From Niveispirillum sp048066115 (GTDB lineage Bacteria > Pseudomonadota > Alphaproteobacteria > Azospirillales > Azospirillaceae), in the NCBI RefSeq assembly GCF_048066115.1, contig NZ_JBLTYX010000001.1, positions 1-64,000 on the forward strand: a stretch of DNA of 64,000 bases, in the 5' to 3' direction. Below, piece by piece: positions 55,501 to 63,653 of the stretch. The position numbers and the translations under genes were made by a program. The notes under the pieces are model-generated. The model searched no databases. It worked only from the letters and a program-made list of their open reading frames with translations, and was not told the DNA's origin. Position 1 is the stretch's first letter. Each line of letters starts with the position of its first letter.

Positions 55501-56364
55501 TGGTATCGCGGCCGCTACAATGCACAGGCCGGCGTGTCGAAGCTGGAACTGCATTATGGGGCCGGTGGTGCCGGCATGCTGCAGGTCTGGCTGGATGGGC
55601 GCTATATCGGCCAGCATGTGCTGCCCACCGGCCTGCCGCGCCCGCCGGGCCAGGGGCTGGCGACATTCGCCATCCCCGAGGATCTGCAGGCGCCGGGTGA
55701 GCGCGTGTTGTCGGTGATGGTGCGCAACAATTCCCACCATTGGGACCTGGATGTCGATGATCTGCACAAGGAAGCGCGCGGCCTGATCTCCGCCTCGCTG
55801 TCCACGCCGACGGGCAACAGCTTCGCCCTGCCCATCGCCTGGAAGATCCAGGGCAATCTGGGGGGCGAGGATATTGCCGACCCGGTGCGCGGTGCCTTCA
55901 ACAATGGCGGCCAGTATGGTGAGCGTCTGGGCTGGCACCTGCCGGGCTTCGACGACAAGGGCTGGATGGCGGCCAAGGTTCCGGCCACCAGCGCCCAGCC
56001 GGGCACCGTCTGGTACCGCACGGAATTCAGCCTCGACCTGCCCAAGGGCCAGGACAGTGCCGTGGGCCTGTCGTTCGGCGATGCGTCGGTGCCGCGTTCC
56101 ACGGGTCAGTACCGGGTGCTGATCTTCGTGAATGGCTGGAACATGGGCCAGTTCATCGCCGATGTCGGGCCGCAGCGCACCTTCGTGCTGCCCACCGGCA
56201 TCCTGAACGCCAATGGCAGGAATACGCTGGCCCTGGCCGTGACGTCGGACGGCAAGCCGGGCGACACGCTGGAGGCCGTGAAACTGGTCAGCCTGCGCAA
56301 CGCCCGCTCCCCCCTGAAGGTGGGGACGGTGCCGTCGCCGGGGTATAAGGACGTGGTGAAGTAG
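52537..56364 (+). CDS. Exported GH43-GH35 two-enzyme fusion
   Basis: 1275 residues from the ATG at 52537, with a Sec signal cut near MAADAP. Residues about 30-295 form a GH43-like five-bladed propeller: LLRDPSIIHHKDGWYYVTYT with the probable base Asp74, a further Asp near 183, and FVEGPSVV with the probable acid Glu233. Residues about 310-690 form a GH35 beta-galactosidase barrel: WGGEMHPFRLP, GPYMNAEV, YQIENELD with acid/base Glu464, and FAAEYGGGWFDYW with nucleophile Glu570. About 580 residues of beta-sandwich domains follow, including jelly-roll units (DVWYRGRYNA; GTVWYRTEFSLDL). Both active sites look intact. In rhamnogalacturonan-I it could trim arabinan/galactan side chains. The frame is continuous, so the fusion is not a sequencing join of two genes. 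Confidence 0.85.
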   Translation: MHIIKKSALALALSLAPLPFLSPLAMAADAPSYLLTAFINGDAKSMSVYRSADAVNFTLDKAEAFKPPSGLLRDPSIIHHKDGWYYVTYTTDWNNDLIGFARSKDLKEWTFLGNHRITIPGTTNSWAPEWFVDDDGSVHVILAVSTNGPNGQFKTYRLTATDDSLSNWTAPSVLHGLGPNHIDAKIIQENGRYYAFIKNESTKFIELATAPKLDGPWVFTRTGDWAGWGNFVEGPSVVKRPDGGWRIYFDQYIEKRYWYSDSVGPGFTGQWAPKAELPGGLSGKARHFTVLREGGAEKKAVAPALTTPVTWDRYSLKVGGERIFSWGGEMHPFRLPSPDLWRDVFQKMKASGYNTVAIYFGWGYHSPKPGVYDFTGVRDMDRVLTMAKEAGLYVIVRPGPYMNAEVTRGGFPSWLVKQQAKARTDHPEYLAASDEWLTAINGILSKHQITDGGGSVIAYQIENELDVTQPTQQRYMQHLYDKARADGITVPIFHNDKGRNGNWVPKGSNVPGTVEGPNDLYAFDGYPGGSCDVDATVGKPNLAPDWGLYGPGGASGGASASPNTPGFAAEYGGGWFDYWGSNGAYNCNGQRLGSAYQRVFYGTNIANGLTIQSFYMTYGGTSWGWMPAPVVYTSYDYGSAIDEARGLREKARGIKLMGHFLQTVKDLTQMDRATGLSPSSPNVRLYHNVNPETGTRLLVATHAPNNAQTDDVFNFKAKLPDGEYTIPQAGTLRLNGHDAKLWLAGYNLESQRLVYSTSELFTHLRFGAGDLALFYGRKGEDGETVLRYASAPTVTVLDGKVESVFDAATGDLRLNYQHEGLARARISGGGKPDLTLLLADLPTAETFWRQETKDGVLLQRGPTLVRTAEIKGKTLDLTGDTETDSPLEVWAPAGVTSVRWNGASVSLDKGIGGSLVAKKELAGPVAVTLPDLTKADWRFQAGSPEADREFDDSSWAVAKPGRTASFVKPPGGQPLLNMDDYNFHHGDVWYRGRYNAQAGVSKLELHYGAGGAGMLQVWLDGRYIGQHVLPTGLPRPPGQGLATFAIPEDLQAPGERVLSVMVRNNSHHWDLDVDDLHKEARGLISASLSTPTGNSFALPIAWKIQGNLGGEDIADPVRGAFNNGGQYGERLGWHLPGFDDKGWMAAKVPATSAQPGTVWYRTEFSLDLPKGQDSAVGLSFGDASVPRSTGQYRVLIFVNGWNMGQFIADVGPQRTFVLPTGILNANGRNTLALAVTSDGKPGDTLEAVKLVSLRNARSPLKVGTVPSPGYKDVVK

Positions 56365-56421
56365 CCACACGGGGAAGCATCCCCACACCAAATCCAACTT
56401 ACGCACTTGAGAGACCATCCC

Positions 56422-57528
56422 ATGCCCAACCTCGCCCACGGCCTTCAGGCCGCAGACATCACCCGGACCATCGACCTGCTGATCAGCAATCTGGTCGATA
56501 TCAAGGACCAGACCGGTGAATTCCTGCTGCGGCTGGACGACGGCCGCGTCATCGACACCAAAGGCTGGAACGACTGGGAATGGACCCACGGCATCGGCCT
56601 GTACGGCATGTGGAAATATTACGAGCAGACGAACAACGAGCGCGCCTTCCAGATCATGCTGGACTGGTTCCGCGACCGTTTCGCCGCCGGCACGCCGACG
56701 AAGAACATCAACACCGTCAGCCCGTTCCTGACCCTGGCCTATCTCTATGAGAAGACGGGCAACCAGACCTATATCCCCTATCTGGACACCTGGGCGGAAT
56801 GGGTCATGCATGGCCTGCCCAAGACCGAAGAGGGCGGGTTCCAGCATATCGTGTTCAACTCAGAGAACCCGCAGCAGCTGTGGGATGACACGCTGATGAT
56901 GTCGGTGCTGCCGCTGGCCAAGATCGGCCTGCTGCTGGGCCGTCCGGAATATGTGGAGGAGGCCAAGCGCCAGTTCCTCATCCATATCAAGTATCTGTTC
57001 GACACCAAGACCGGCCTGTGGTTCCACGGCTGGACCTTCGATGGCCGCCACAACTTCGCCAATGCCCTGTGGGCACGCGGCAATTGCTGGGTGACCATCG
57101 CCATTCCGGAATTCATCGAGTTGCTGGACCTGAAGCCGGGCGATCCGCTGCGCACCTTCCTGATCGATACGCTGGAAAACCAGATCAAGGCGCTGGCCAA
57201 GTACCAGACGGCGGATGGCCGCTGGCACACGCTGATCGACGATCCGACCTCCTACCTGGAAAGCTCGGCCGCCGCCGGTTTCGCCTATGGCATCATGAAG
57301 GCCGTGCGCAAGCGCTATATCAGTGCCGAGTACGAACCGATGGCCATCAAGGCCGTGAAGTCGGTGCTGGGCAAGATCGCGCCCGACGGCGAGCTGCAGG
57401 AAGTGTCGTTCGGCACCGCCCTGGGCAGCGACCTCCAGTACTACCGCGACGTCAAGATCACCTCCATGCCCTATGGCCAGTCGCTGGCCATCGTCTGCCT
57501 GACGGAGATGCTGCGTCGGTTCATCTGA
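56422..57528 (+). CDS. Unsaturated rhamnogalacturonyl hydrolase, GH105
   Basis: 368 residues without a signal peptide, so cytoplasmic. The alpha/alpha-barrel has GWNDWEWTHGIGLYGMWKYYE, the catalytic-region NPQQLWDDTLMMSVLPLAK (Asp in WDDT) and LWARGNCWVTIAI, as in YteR and YesR. It removes the 4,5-unsaturated galacturonate from the non-reducing end of lyase products by hydration. It starts at the ATG 56422; an upstream TTG at 56407 is unlikely. It lies between the secreted fusion enzyme and the symporter, linking import to catabolism. Confidence 0.93.
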   Translation: MPNLAHGLQAADITRTIDLLISNLVDIKDQTGEFLLRLDDGRVIDTKGWNDWEWTHGIGLYGMWKYYEQTNNERAFQIMLDWFRDRFAAGTPTKNINTVSPFLTLAYLYEKTGNQTYIPYLDTWAEWVMHGLPKTEEGGFQHIVFNSENPQQLWDDTLMMSVLPLAKIGLLLGRPEYVEEAKRQFLIHIKYLFDTKTGLWFHGWTFDGRHNFANALWARGNCWVTIAIPEFIELLDLKPGDPLRTFLIDTLENQIKALAKYQTADGRWHTLIDDPTSYLESSAAAGFAYGIMKAVRKRYISAEYEPMAIKAVKSVLGKIAPDGELQEVSFGTALGSDLQYYRDVKITSMPYGQSLAIVCLTEMLRRFI

Positions 57529-57600
57529 TGGTGCCGGGGATCGGATCGCGGTCCGATCCCCGCGCCCTCCACAATAAGAACAAACCCCAGGGAAACGTCC

Positions 57601-59076
57601 ATGACCCAGCGTAGCGTCAAGCCCATCAACTACCTGGCCTATGGCGCCAATGACATCCTGGGGGCGGGATCGATGGCCGTGATCAGCGGCTGGATCCTGT
57701 TCTTCTACACCACCTTCTGCGGCCTGTCGGCGACGCAGGCCGCGGCGATCTTCGCCATCGCCCGCCTGCTGGACGCCATCGTCAGCCCGATCGTCGGCCA
57801 CCTGTCCGACAATTTCTATCGCACAAGGCTTGGCCGCCGCTTCGGCCGGCGCCGCTTCTTCCTGATGATCTGCATCCCGCTGGTGCCCAGCTTCGCGCTG
57901 ATGTGGGTCAGCGGGCAGGGATTCTGGTATTATCTGGCCACCTACGTACTGTTCGAGACGGTGTATGCCATCGTCCTGATCCCGTACGAGACCTTGGCCG
58001 CCGAAATGACCAAGGATTACAAGATCAAGGCCAAGCTGGCCGGCATCCGCATCCTGTTCGCGCAATCGTCGGCCATCGCCGCCGGCTTCCTGCCCGCCGC
58101 CATCGTCGGCTGGGTCGGTGGCAAGGACAGTGCGGAAACCTTCTTCATCATGGGCGTGATCTTCGCCGTCGCCTTCGCCATCGTGCTGGCCTTCACCTGG
58201 GCATTCACGTACGAGCGGTCGGTGGGGGAGGTGGAGCAGATGAAGGCCGGTGAGCCGGCCATGTCGTTGGGCGACAGCTTCAAGACGCTCTACGCCAACC
58301 TGTTCTCCACCCTGAAGATCCGCGCCTTCCGTCTGCATCTGGGCATGTATCTGGGCGGCTATATCAGCCAGGATGTGTTCAACGCCGTCTTCACCTATTT
58401 CATCGTGTTCGTGCTGATGGGATCGGTGGCGGAAGCGTCCAGCCTGCTGGGCAGCATGTATATCGCCCAGCTGTTCTCCGTCGCGCTGTTCATCCAGCTC
58501 TGCCTGCGCTTCCACCCGGCGCCGTCATACCGGCTGGCCGTGTGCTTCTATATCCTGGGGGTGATCGGCTTCCTGTCGATCCATTTCTTCCGGCCGGACA
58601 ATCTGCATCTGTGGCTGTTCGTGCCGATCATCCTGTCGGGCCTGGGCCGTGGCGGCCTGAACTACATCCCTTGGAACACCTACAACTACATGGCCGACGT
58701 GGACGAGGTGGTGACGGCCAAGCGGCGCGAGGGCATCTTCGCCGGGGTCATGACCTTCATCCGCAAGGCCACGCAGGCGGCCGCCGTCATGGGCGTGGGC
58801 TTGGTGCTGGAAGCCGGCGGTTTCGTGCCCAAGGCCGACACGCAGAGCGAACAGGCCATCACCACCATCCTGGCGGTCATGGGATTCGGCACCATCGGCG
58901 TGCTGCTGGCCGGGTTCGCCGTGTCCCGCCGCTTCCGCCTGGACGGCCCGCGCCACGTGATCCTGATGGAGGAGATCGCCCGCTTCAAGGAGGGCCAGTT
59001 GGAGACGACGCCGGAGCGCCGGTCCATACTGGAAGACCTGACAGGCTGGAAGTACGAGCGGCTTTGGGGGCGGTGA
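57601..59076 (+). CDS. GPH-type sugar:cation symporter
   Basis: 491 residues with about 12 hydrophobic helices. The N-terminal INYLAYGANDILGAGSM, the loop GHLSDNFYRTRLGRRFGRRRFF and PYETLAAEMTKDYKIKAKLAGIR are typical of the glycoside-pentoside-hexuronide:cation family within the MFS. It follows the GH105 gene and precedes the lactonase-like gene, so the cargo is probably an unsaturated rhamnogalacturonan disaccharide or short oligomer. A ribosome site GGGAAA lies upstream of the ATG. Confidence 0.88.
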   Translation: MTQRSVKPINYLAYGANDILGAGSMAVISGWILFFYTTFCGLSATQAAAIFAIARLLDAIVSPIVGHLSDNFYRTRLGRRFGRRRFFLMICIPLVPSFALMWVSGQGFWYYLATYVLFETVYAIVLIPYETLAAEMTKDYKIKAKLAGIRILFAQSSAIAAGFLPAAIVGWVGGKDSAETFFIMGVIFAVAFAIVLAFTWAFTYERSVGEVEQMKAGEPAMSLGDSFKTLYANLFSTLKIRAFRLHLGMYLGGYISQDVFNAVFTYFIVFVLMGSVAEASSLLGSMYIAQLFSVALFIQLCLRFHPAPSYRLAVCFYILGVIGFLSIHFFRPDNLHLWLFVPIILSGLGRGGLNYIPWNTYNYMADVDEVVTAKRREGIFAGVMTFIRKATQAAAVMGVGLVLEAGGFVPKADTQSEQAITTILAVMGFGTIGVLLAGFAVSRRFRLDGPRHVILMEEIARFKEGQLETTPERRSILEDLTGWKYERLWGR

Positions 59077-59086
59077 GAAAGAACGC

Positions 59087-59174
59087 CGTAGGTCAGGTCG
59101 AGCCGCAGGCGAGCCCTGACAAGCGACAGTGCCAATAAATGTCAGGGCTCGCCTGCGGCTCGACCTGACCTACG
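59087..59174. repeat. Family B long inverted repeat, copy 2
   Basis: A perfect 35-bp inverted repeat: CGTAGGTCAGGTCGAGCCGC at the left start, GCGGCTCGACCTGACCTACG at the right end, loop of 18 bases. It lies between two same-strand genes of the pectin operon, 10 bases after the symporter stop, and ends 26 bases before the next start. Confidence 0.9.
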
Positions 59175-59200
59175 AAAACAGATCGTACCGGGAGACGTCC

Positions 59201-60109
59201 ATGTCCAGCCTGCCCATCGTCGATCCCCACATGCATCTGTGGGATTTCACCCGCCAGCATTATTCCTGGCTGATGGACCGGCCGCTGCCGGCCAACGCCG
59301 CCGGTAATGTCGAGCCCATCGCCGTGCCCTATGGCCTGTCGGAATATCTGGCCGACACGGGCGGCTACGACGTGCGCGGCGTGGTGCATGTGGAGGCTGG
59401 CGCCAGCACCGCCCATTCACTGGCGGAGACGCAGTGGTTGCAGGGCGTGGCGGATGAGGGGCGGCTGCCCATGGCGCTGGTGGCGTTCGCAGCACTGAAC
59501 GATCCGGATGTGGAGACGCTGCTGGCCGCCCATGCCGAACACGGGGCGGTGCGCGGCATCCGGCATATCATCAACTGGCATGACGACCCGGCCCGGACAT
59601 ACTCCGCGCGCGATGTGATCGGCGATGCGGATTGGCAGAAGGGCTATGCGCTGCTGGCCAAGTACGGCCTATCCTTCGACCTCCAGATCTATCCGTCGCA
59701 GATGGCGGTGGCGGCGGAACTGGCGGCCCGGCACCCGGACATTCCCGTCATCCTGAACCATGCCGGCATGCCCACGGATCAGGATGCGGACGGTCTGGCC
59801 CTGTGGCGCCAGGGTCTGGCGCTGCTGGCAGCGCAGCCCAACGTGTTCATCAAACTCTCCGGCCTGGCCATGATCGACCGGCAATGGACCATCGACAGCC
59901 TGCGGCCCTTCGTGCTGCACGCCATCGACGCGTTCGGCACCGACCGCGCCATGTTCGCCAGCAACTTCCCCGTCGACAAGCTCTATGGCGGGTTCGGGGT
60001 GCATTACACCGCCTATGACGCCATCACCGCCGGCTTCACCGATGCCGAGCGCCGTGCCCTGTTCGCCGGCAATGCCGCCCGTACCTATCGCCTGGCGGTG
60101 GACCTGTGA
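59201..60109 (+). CDS. Amidohydrolase, probable sugar-acid lactonase (COG3618 type)
   Basis: 302 residues of a TIM-barrel amidohydrolase. It starts VDPHMHLWDF with the HxH metal motif, has VRGIRHIINWHDD, VILNHAGMP with a metal-ligand His, and the late FASNFPVDKLYG (Asp). The group includes L-fuconolactonase and L-rhamnono-lactonase. With rhaM in the operon, hydrolysis of L-rhamnonolactone in the non-phosphorylating rhamnose pathway is the best guess; other lactones are possible. The ATG at 59201 has GGGAG six bases before it. The stop overlaps the next gene's GTG start. Confidence 0.78.
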   Translation: MSSLPIVDPHMHLWDFTRQHYSWLMDRPLPANAAGNVEPIAVPYGLSEYLADTGGYDVRGVVHVEAGASTAHSLAETQWLQGVADEGRLPMALVAFAALNDPDVETLLAAHAEHGAVRGIRHIINWHDDPARTYSARDVIGDADWQKGYALLAKYGLSFDLQIYPSQMAVAAELAARHPDIPVILNHAGMPTDQDADGLALWRQGLALLAAQPNVFIKLSGLAMIDRQWTIDSLRPFVLHAIDAFGTDRAMFASNFPVDKLYGGFGVHYTAYDAITAGFTDAERRALFAGNAARTYRLAVDL

Positions 60110-61329
60110 CGGGGCTGACGCGGCGGGAACTGGGGCTTTCCGCGCTGGCGGCCGGGGCTTGGTTCGCACTGCCGGCGGGGGCCGCAGTGGGGCCGGAACG
60201 GCCGGGGGATTTCATCCTGGGTGCCGACATCTCCTGGATCCCGGAGGATGAGGCGGCGGGGGCGGAATATTATCTGGACGGCAAGCGCCAGGACATCTTC
60301 ACCATCCTGGCCGGGGCTGGGTTCAACTGGGTCCGCCTGCGGCTGTTCGTGAACCCGGAGAATGGTTATTCGTCGGGCAGGAAGGACAGCCCCTGGTGCG
60401 GGCTGGAACAGACGATCAAGCTGGCCAAGCGCGTCAAGGCGGCGGGGATGAAGATCGCCCTGACCTTCCATTATTCCGACACCTGGGCCGATCCGCAGCA
60501 TCAGGACAAGCCCGCCGCCTGGAAGGACCTGTCCTTCCCCGATCTGGTCAAGGCGGTGGAGGCCCATACGCGCGACAGCCTGAACGCCATGAAGGCGGAG
60601 GGCGTGGCGCCCGACATGGTGCATGTGGGCAATGAGGTGACTTTCGGCATGCTGTGGCCGGAGGGGCGCGTGGCGCTGCCGGTGGCCACCGGCAATCCGG
60701 CCACCGACGCCGTGCATCTGAAACCGGAAGGTATCGGCGGTTACGATCAGTTCGCCACCCTGCTGAAGGCCGGGATCAAGGCGGTGCGCGAGGTTGTGCC
60801 CGATGCCAGCATCATGCTGCACAACCATCTGGGCCGGCATTGGGTGATCGTGCGGGAATGGACTGACGCGCTGCTGGCGCGCGGGGTCTCATTCGACCTG
60901 ATCGGTTTCTCCTGCTATCAGCAGCTGGCGGAGGGCGACTGGGAGCGGACCTTCACGGAGTTTATGAAGCGCTATCCCAAGCTGGGCTTCTGCGCCGTCG
61001 AATATTCCGGCCGCAAGGAGTATCTGAACGATCTGGTGTTCAATGCGCCGGGCAAGCGCGGCTGGGGCAGTTTCATCTGGGAGCCGACACGCCACCAGGA
61101 GGCTGTGTTTGACCTGGATGGTCGGAATGCCGGCGGTGGGGCCAAGCCCGACCTGCTGTCCCAGGGCGTCAACTCTGCCGAGGCGCCGGGTGCCGTGCAG
61201 CCCGGCATTGCCGCCCCGCCACCGCCCGCGCCGGGGCCGAAGCGCCATGGCAAGGGCGGGCGGTATGAGGCGAACAGGCTGCTGTATACCTATCGCGGCC
61301 TGTCGCGGCGCTATGGGGCCGCACGATGA
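60106..61329 (+). CDS. Endo-beta-1,4-galactanase, GH53, Tat-exported
   Basis: 407 residues from a GTG overlapping the previous stop (GTGA). The leader LTRRELGLSALAAGAWFALPAGA is a twin-arginine signal. The GH53 barrel has LGADISWIPEDEA, RLRLFVNPENGYSSG, LTFHYSDTWADPQHQ, the acid/base Glu177 in HVGNEVTFGMLWP and the nucleophile Glu299 in CAVEYSGRKEY. The C-terminus is proline- and glycine-rich. It cuts beta-1,4-galactan side chains of rhamnogalacturonan-I in the periplasm. The next gene starts within its last codons (ATGA). Confidence 0.93.
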   Translation: MTGLTRRELGLSALAAGAWFALPAGAAVGPERPGDFILGADISWIPEDEAAGAEYYLDGKRQDIFTILAGAGFNWVRLRLFVNPENGYSSGRKDSPWCGLEQTIKLAKRVKAAGMKIALTFHYSDTWADPQHQDKPAAWKDLSFPDLVKAVEAHTRDSLNAMKAEGVAPDMVHVGNEVTFGMLWPEGRVALPVATGNPATDAVHLKPEGIGGYDQFATLLKAGIKAVREVVPDASIMLHNHLGRHWVIVREWTDALLARGVSFDLIGFSCYQQLAEGDWERTFTEFMKRYPKLGFCAVEYSGRKEYLNDLVFNAPGKRGWGSFIWEPTRHQEAVFDLDGRNAGGGAKPDLLSQGVNSAEAPGAVQPGIAAPPPPAPGPKRHGKGGRYEANRLLYTYRGLSRRYGAAR

Positions 61330-62576
61330 AGCGGCTGCTCGCCTGTCTCGCCCTTTGCCTGGGGATCGCCATGCCGGCCCATGCCGAACGCTGGGAGTTC
61401 CGCTTCGCCGGTAAGGGGGAGGGGACGGTCGTCACCGCCGACCAGGCCTATGATCCCGCCAAGGGATACGGGTTCGAACCGGGATACCTGCCGGGCGGGG
61501 ACAGGCCGTTCCTGTTCTCCCTGAAGGTGCCGGAGGGCAATTATCGGGTCACGGTGAGCCTGGGCGATGTCAAGGCCCCGTCGCGCACATCCGTGAAGGC
61601 GGAAAGCCGGCGGTTGATGCTGCAGGGGATCGAGACGCGCAAGGGCAAGTTCGAAACCCGGTCCTTCATCGTCAATGTCCGCGACCTGTCGCTGCCGGCC
61701 CCGCCGCAGAACGCGCCCGGCGGCACTGCCGTGCGCATCAATGAGCGCGAGCAGGGCAAGCTGCATTGGGATGACAAGCTGACCCTGGAGTTTGGTGACA
61801 AGGCCCCGCGTCTGGCCGCCCTGTCGGTGGAAAGCGTCGATGTGCCCACGATCTATCTGGCCGGCGACAGCACCGTGACCGACCAGCCGTCGGAACCGGG
61901 GGCCAGCTGGGGCCAGATGTTCACGTCCTTCCTGACGCCCGACATCGCGGTCGCCAACCATGCCGAATCCGGTGAGACGATGAAGAGCTTCATCACCGGG
62001 CTGCGGCTGGACAAGGTCTTGTCCCGGATGAAGGCGGGCGATTATCTGTTCATCCAGTTCGGCCATAATGACAGCAAGTCCGCCTGGCCGCAGACCTATG
62101 TTGATCCGGCCACGACATACCCGGCCTATCTGCGCGTGTTCATCGCCGAGGCGAAGCGGCGGGGCGCGGTGCCGGTGCTGGTGACCTCCCCGCATCGCCG
62201 CACCTTCGACGCGGCCGGCCGCATCACCAACAGCCATGGCGATTATCCCGACGCCGTGCGCCGGGTGGCGGCCGAGGAGAGCGTGGCTTTGGTCGACCTG
62301 AATGCGATGTCCAAGGACATTTATGAGGCGTTGGGGCCGGAGATCAGCCCGCGTGCCTTCAGCAATGACGGCAAGGACCCCACCCACCACAATAACTACG
62401 GCGCCTGGCTGATGGCACGGGCGGTGGTGGCGGGGGTTGCGGGCACGGATTTGGCCCTGAAATCCCATATCCGCGCCGATCTGGCGCCGTTCGATCCCAA
62501 ACATCCACCGGGGCCGGACGCACTGATGCTACCGGAAAGCCCGATGCGGTCGAACCTGGTGCCGCGCGGGAATTGA
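61326..62576 (+). CDS. Rhamnogalacturonan acetylesterase, CE12
   Basis: 416 residues with a Sec signal cut at AHAERW. An N-terminal beta domain (ERWEFRFAGKGEG; EGNYRVTVSLGD) of about 170 residues precedes an SGNH domain with YLAGDSTVTDQ (nucleophile Ser182), GASWGQMF, HAESGETMKSF, FIQFGHNDSK (Asn) and DPTHHNNYGAWL (Asp-His). This is the CE12 pattern seen in YesT/YesY-like enzymes. It removes acetyl groups from backbone galacturonate so that lyases can act. It overlaps the galactanase gene by four bases. Confidence 0.92.
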   Translation: MKRLLACLALCLGIAMPAHAERWEFRFAGKGEGTVVTADQAYDPAKGYGFEPGYLPGGDRPFLFSLKVPEGNYRVTVSLGDVKAPSRTSVKAESRRLMLQGIETRKGKFETRSFIVNVRDLSLPAPPQNAPGGTAVRINEREQGKLHWDDKLTLEFGDKAPRLAALSVESVDVPTIYLAGDSTVTDQPSEPGASWGQMFTSFLTPDIAVANHAESGETMKSFITGLRLDKVLSRMKAGDYLFIQFGHNDSKSAWPQTYVDPATTYPAYLRVFIAEAKRRGAVPVLVTSPHRRTFDAAGRITNSHGDYPDAVRRVAAEESVALVDLNAMSKDIYEALGPEISPRAFSNDGKDPTHHNNYGAWLMARAVVAGVAGTDLALKSHIRADLAPFDPKHPPGPDALMLPESPMRSNLVPRGN

Positions 62577-62581
62577 GAATG

Positions 62582-62672
62582 CGTAGGTCAGGTCGAGGCG
62601 AAGCCGAGCCCTGACGGAAACGGATTTCTAGCAATGCTGTCAGGGCTCGCCTCCGGCTCGACCTGACCTACG
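62582..62672. repeat. Family B long inverted repeat, copy 3
   Basis: CGTAGGTCAGGTCGAGGCGA at the left and CCGGCTCGACCTGACCTACG at the right with pairing through GAGCCCTGAC and GTCAGGGCTC; the loop is about 23 bases. It again lies between same-strand genes of the operon, six bases after one stop and 22 before the next start. Confidence 0.87.
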
Positions 62673-62693
62673 GCCTTCAAAGGGATGGAAACC

Positions 62694-63653
62694 ATGGACC
62701 GCCGCCAGCTTTTCACCGCCGCTGCCGCGACCGCCCTGGTGGCGGGTGCCGTCCCCGGTGCCCGTGCCGGCGATGTGCAGGGACAGGTGCTGCCGCTCTG
62801 GCCCGGCAAGCCGCCGGGCGGAGAGAAGGTCACCGTTACCCAGTCGGAGATCGCGCGGTCGGACGATCCGCGTTTCAAGGATGTGGCCATCCTGAATGTT
62901 ACCCAACCCAACCTGACGCTGTTCCGCCCGGAAAAGCCCAATGGTGCCGCCATGCTGATCATCCCCGGCGGCGGGTATCAGCGGGTGGTGGTGGGCAAGG
63001 AAGGCTATGACATCGCCCAATGGCTGGCAGGTGCGGGGATCACCGTCTATGTGCTGCTGTACCGGCTGCCGGCCGATGGCTGGGCGGCGGGGCCGGACGC
63101 GCCGTTGCAGGATGCGCAGCGCGCCATCCGGGTGATGCGGTCGCAGGCCGGGCAATATGGCTTCGATGCCAGCCGAATCGGCGTGATGGGTTTCTCCGCC
63201 GGTGGGCATCTGGCGGCCATGGCGGCCACCCGGTATGGCAAGGAGACCTACAGGCCGGTGGATGCGGCGGACAGGCTGTCGGCCCGGCCGGACATCGCGG
63301 CATTGGGTTATCCGGTGATCACCATGAAGCCGGGCATCGCCCATGGCGGGTCGGCCAAGCAGATGCTGGGCGAAAACCCGACCGAGGCACGTATCGAGGA
63401 GTTCTCCGCTGAAACCGGCGTGCCGGCCGACGTGCCCCCCACCTTCATCACCCACGCCGCCGACGATGGCGCCGTGCCGGTGGAGAATGCGCTGCTGATG
63501 TATGCGGCACTACGGGCGCAGAAGGCCAAGGTGGCCATGCACCTGTTCGAGGCCGGCGGCCATGGCTTCGGCCTGCGCGCCACCAAGGCCGCCCCCGTGG
63601 CCGCCTGGCCCAACCTGTTCATCGAATGGAGCCGCACCCATGGCTTTGCGTAA
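62694..63653 (+). CDS. Exported alpha/beta-hydrolase esterase
   Basis: 319 residues from the ATG at 62694 (ATG at 62685 possible). The leader DRRQLFTAAAATALVAG looks like a twin-arginine signal. The hydrolase fold shows IIPGGGYQRVV (oxyanion loop), the nucleophile elbow GVMGFSAGGHLAA, THAADDGAVPVENALL (Asp) and EAGGHGFGL (His). Such proteins act as carbohydrate acetyl- or xylan esterases; here pectin deacetylation is the likely job, next to CE12. Its stop overlaps the start of the next gene by 14 bases. Confidence 0.82.
   Translation: MDRRQLFTAAAATALVAGAVPGARAGDVQGQVLPLWPGKPPGGEKVTVTQSEIARSDDPRFKDVAILNVTQPNLTLFRPEKPNGAAMLIIPGGGYQRVVVGKEGYDIAQWLAGAGITVYVLLYRLPADGWAAGPDAPLQDAQRAIRVMRSQAGQYGFDASRIGVMGFSAGGHLAAMAATRYGKETYRPVDAADRLSARPDIAALGYPVITMKPGIAHGGSAKQMLGENPTEARIEEFSAETGVPADVPPTFITHAADDGAVPVENALLMYAALRAQKAKVAMHLFEAGGHGFGLRATKAAPVAAWPNLFIEWSRTHGFA

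Noticed and set aside
52507..56847. Very long open frame on the minus strand opposite the GH43-GH35 and GH105 genes
   Set aside because: High G+C keeps antisense frames open; the translation is rich in R, Q, H and G without domains, and the plus-strand proteins are clearly real.
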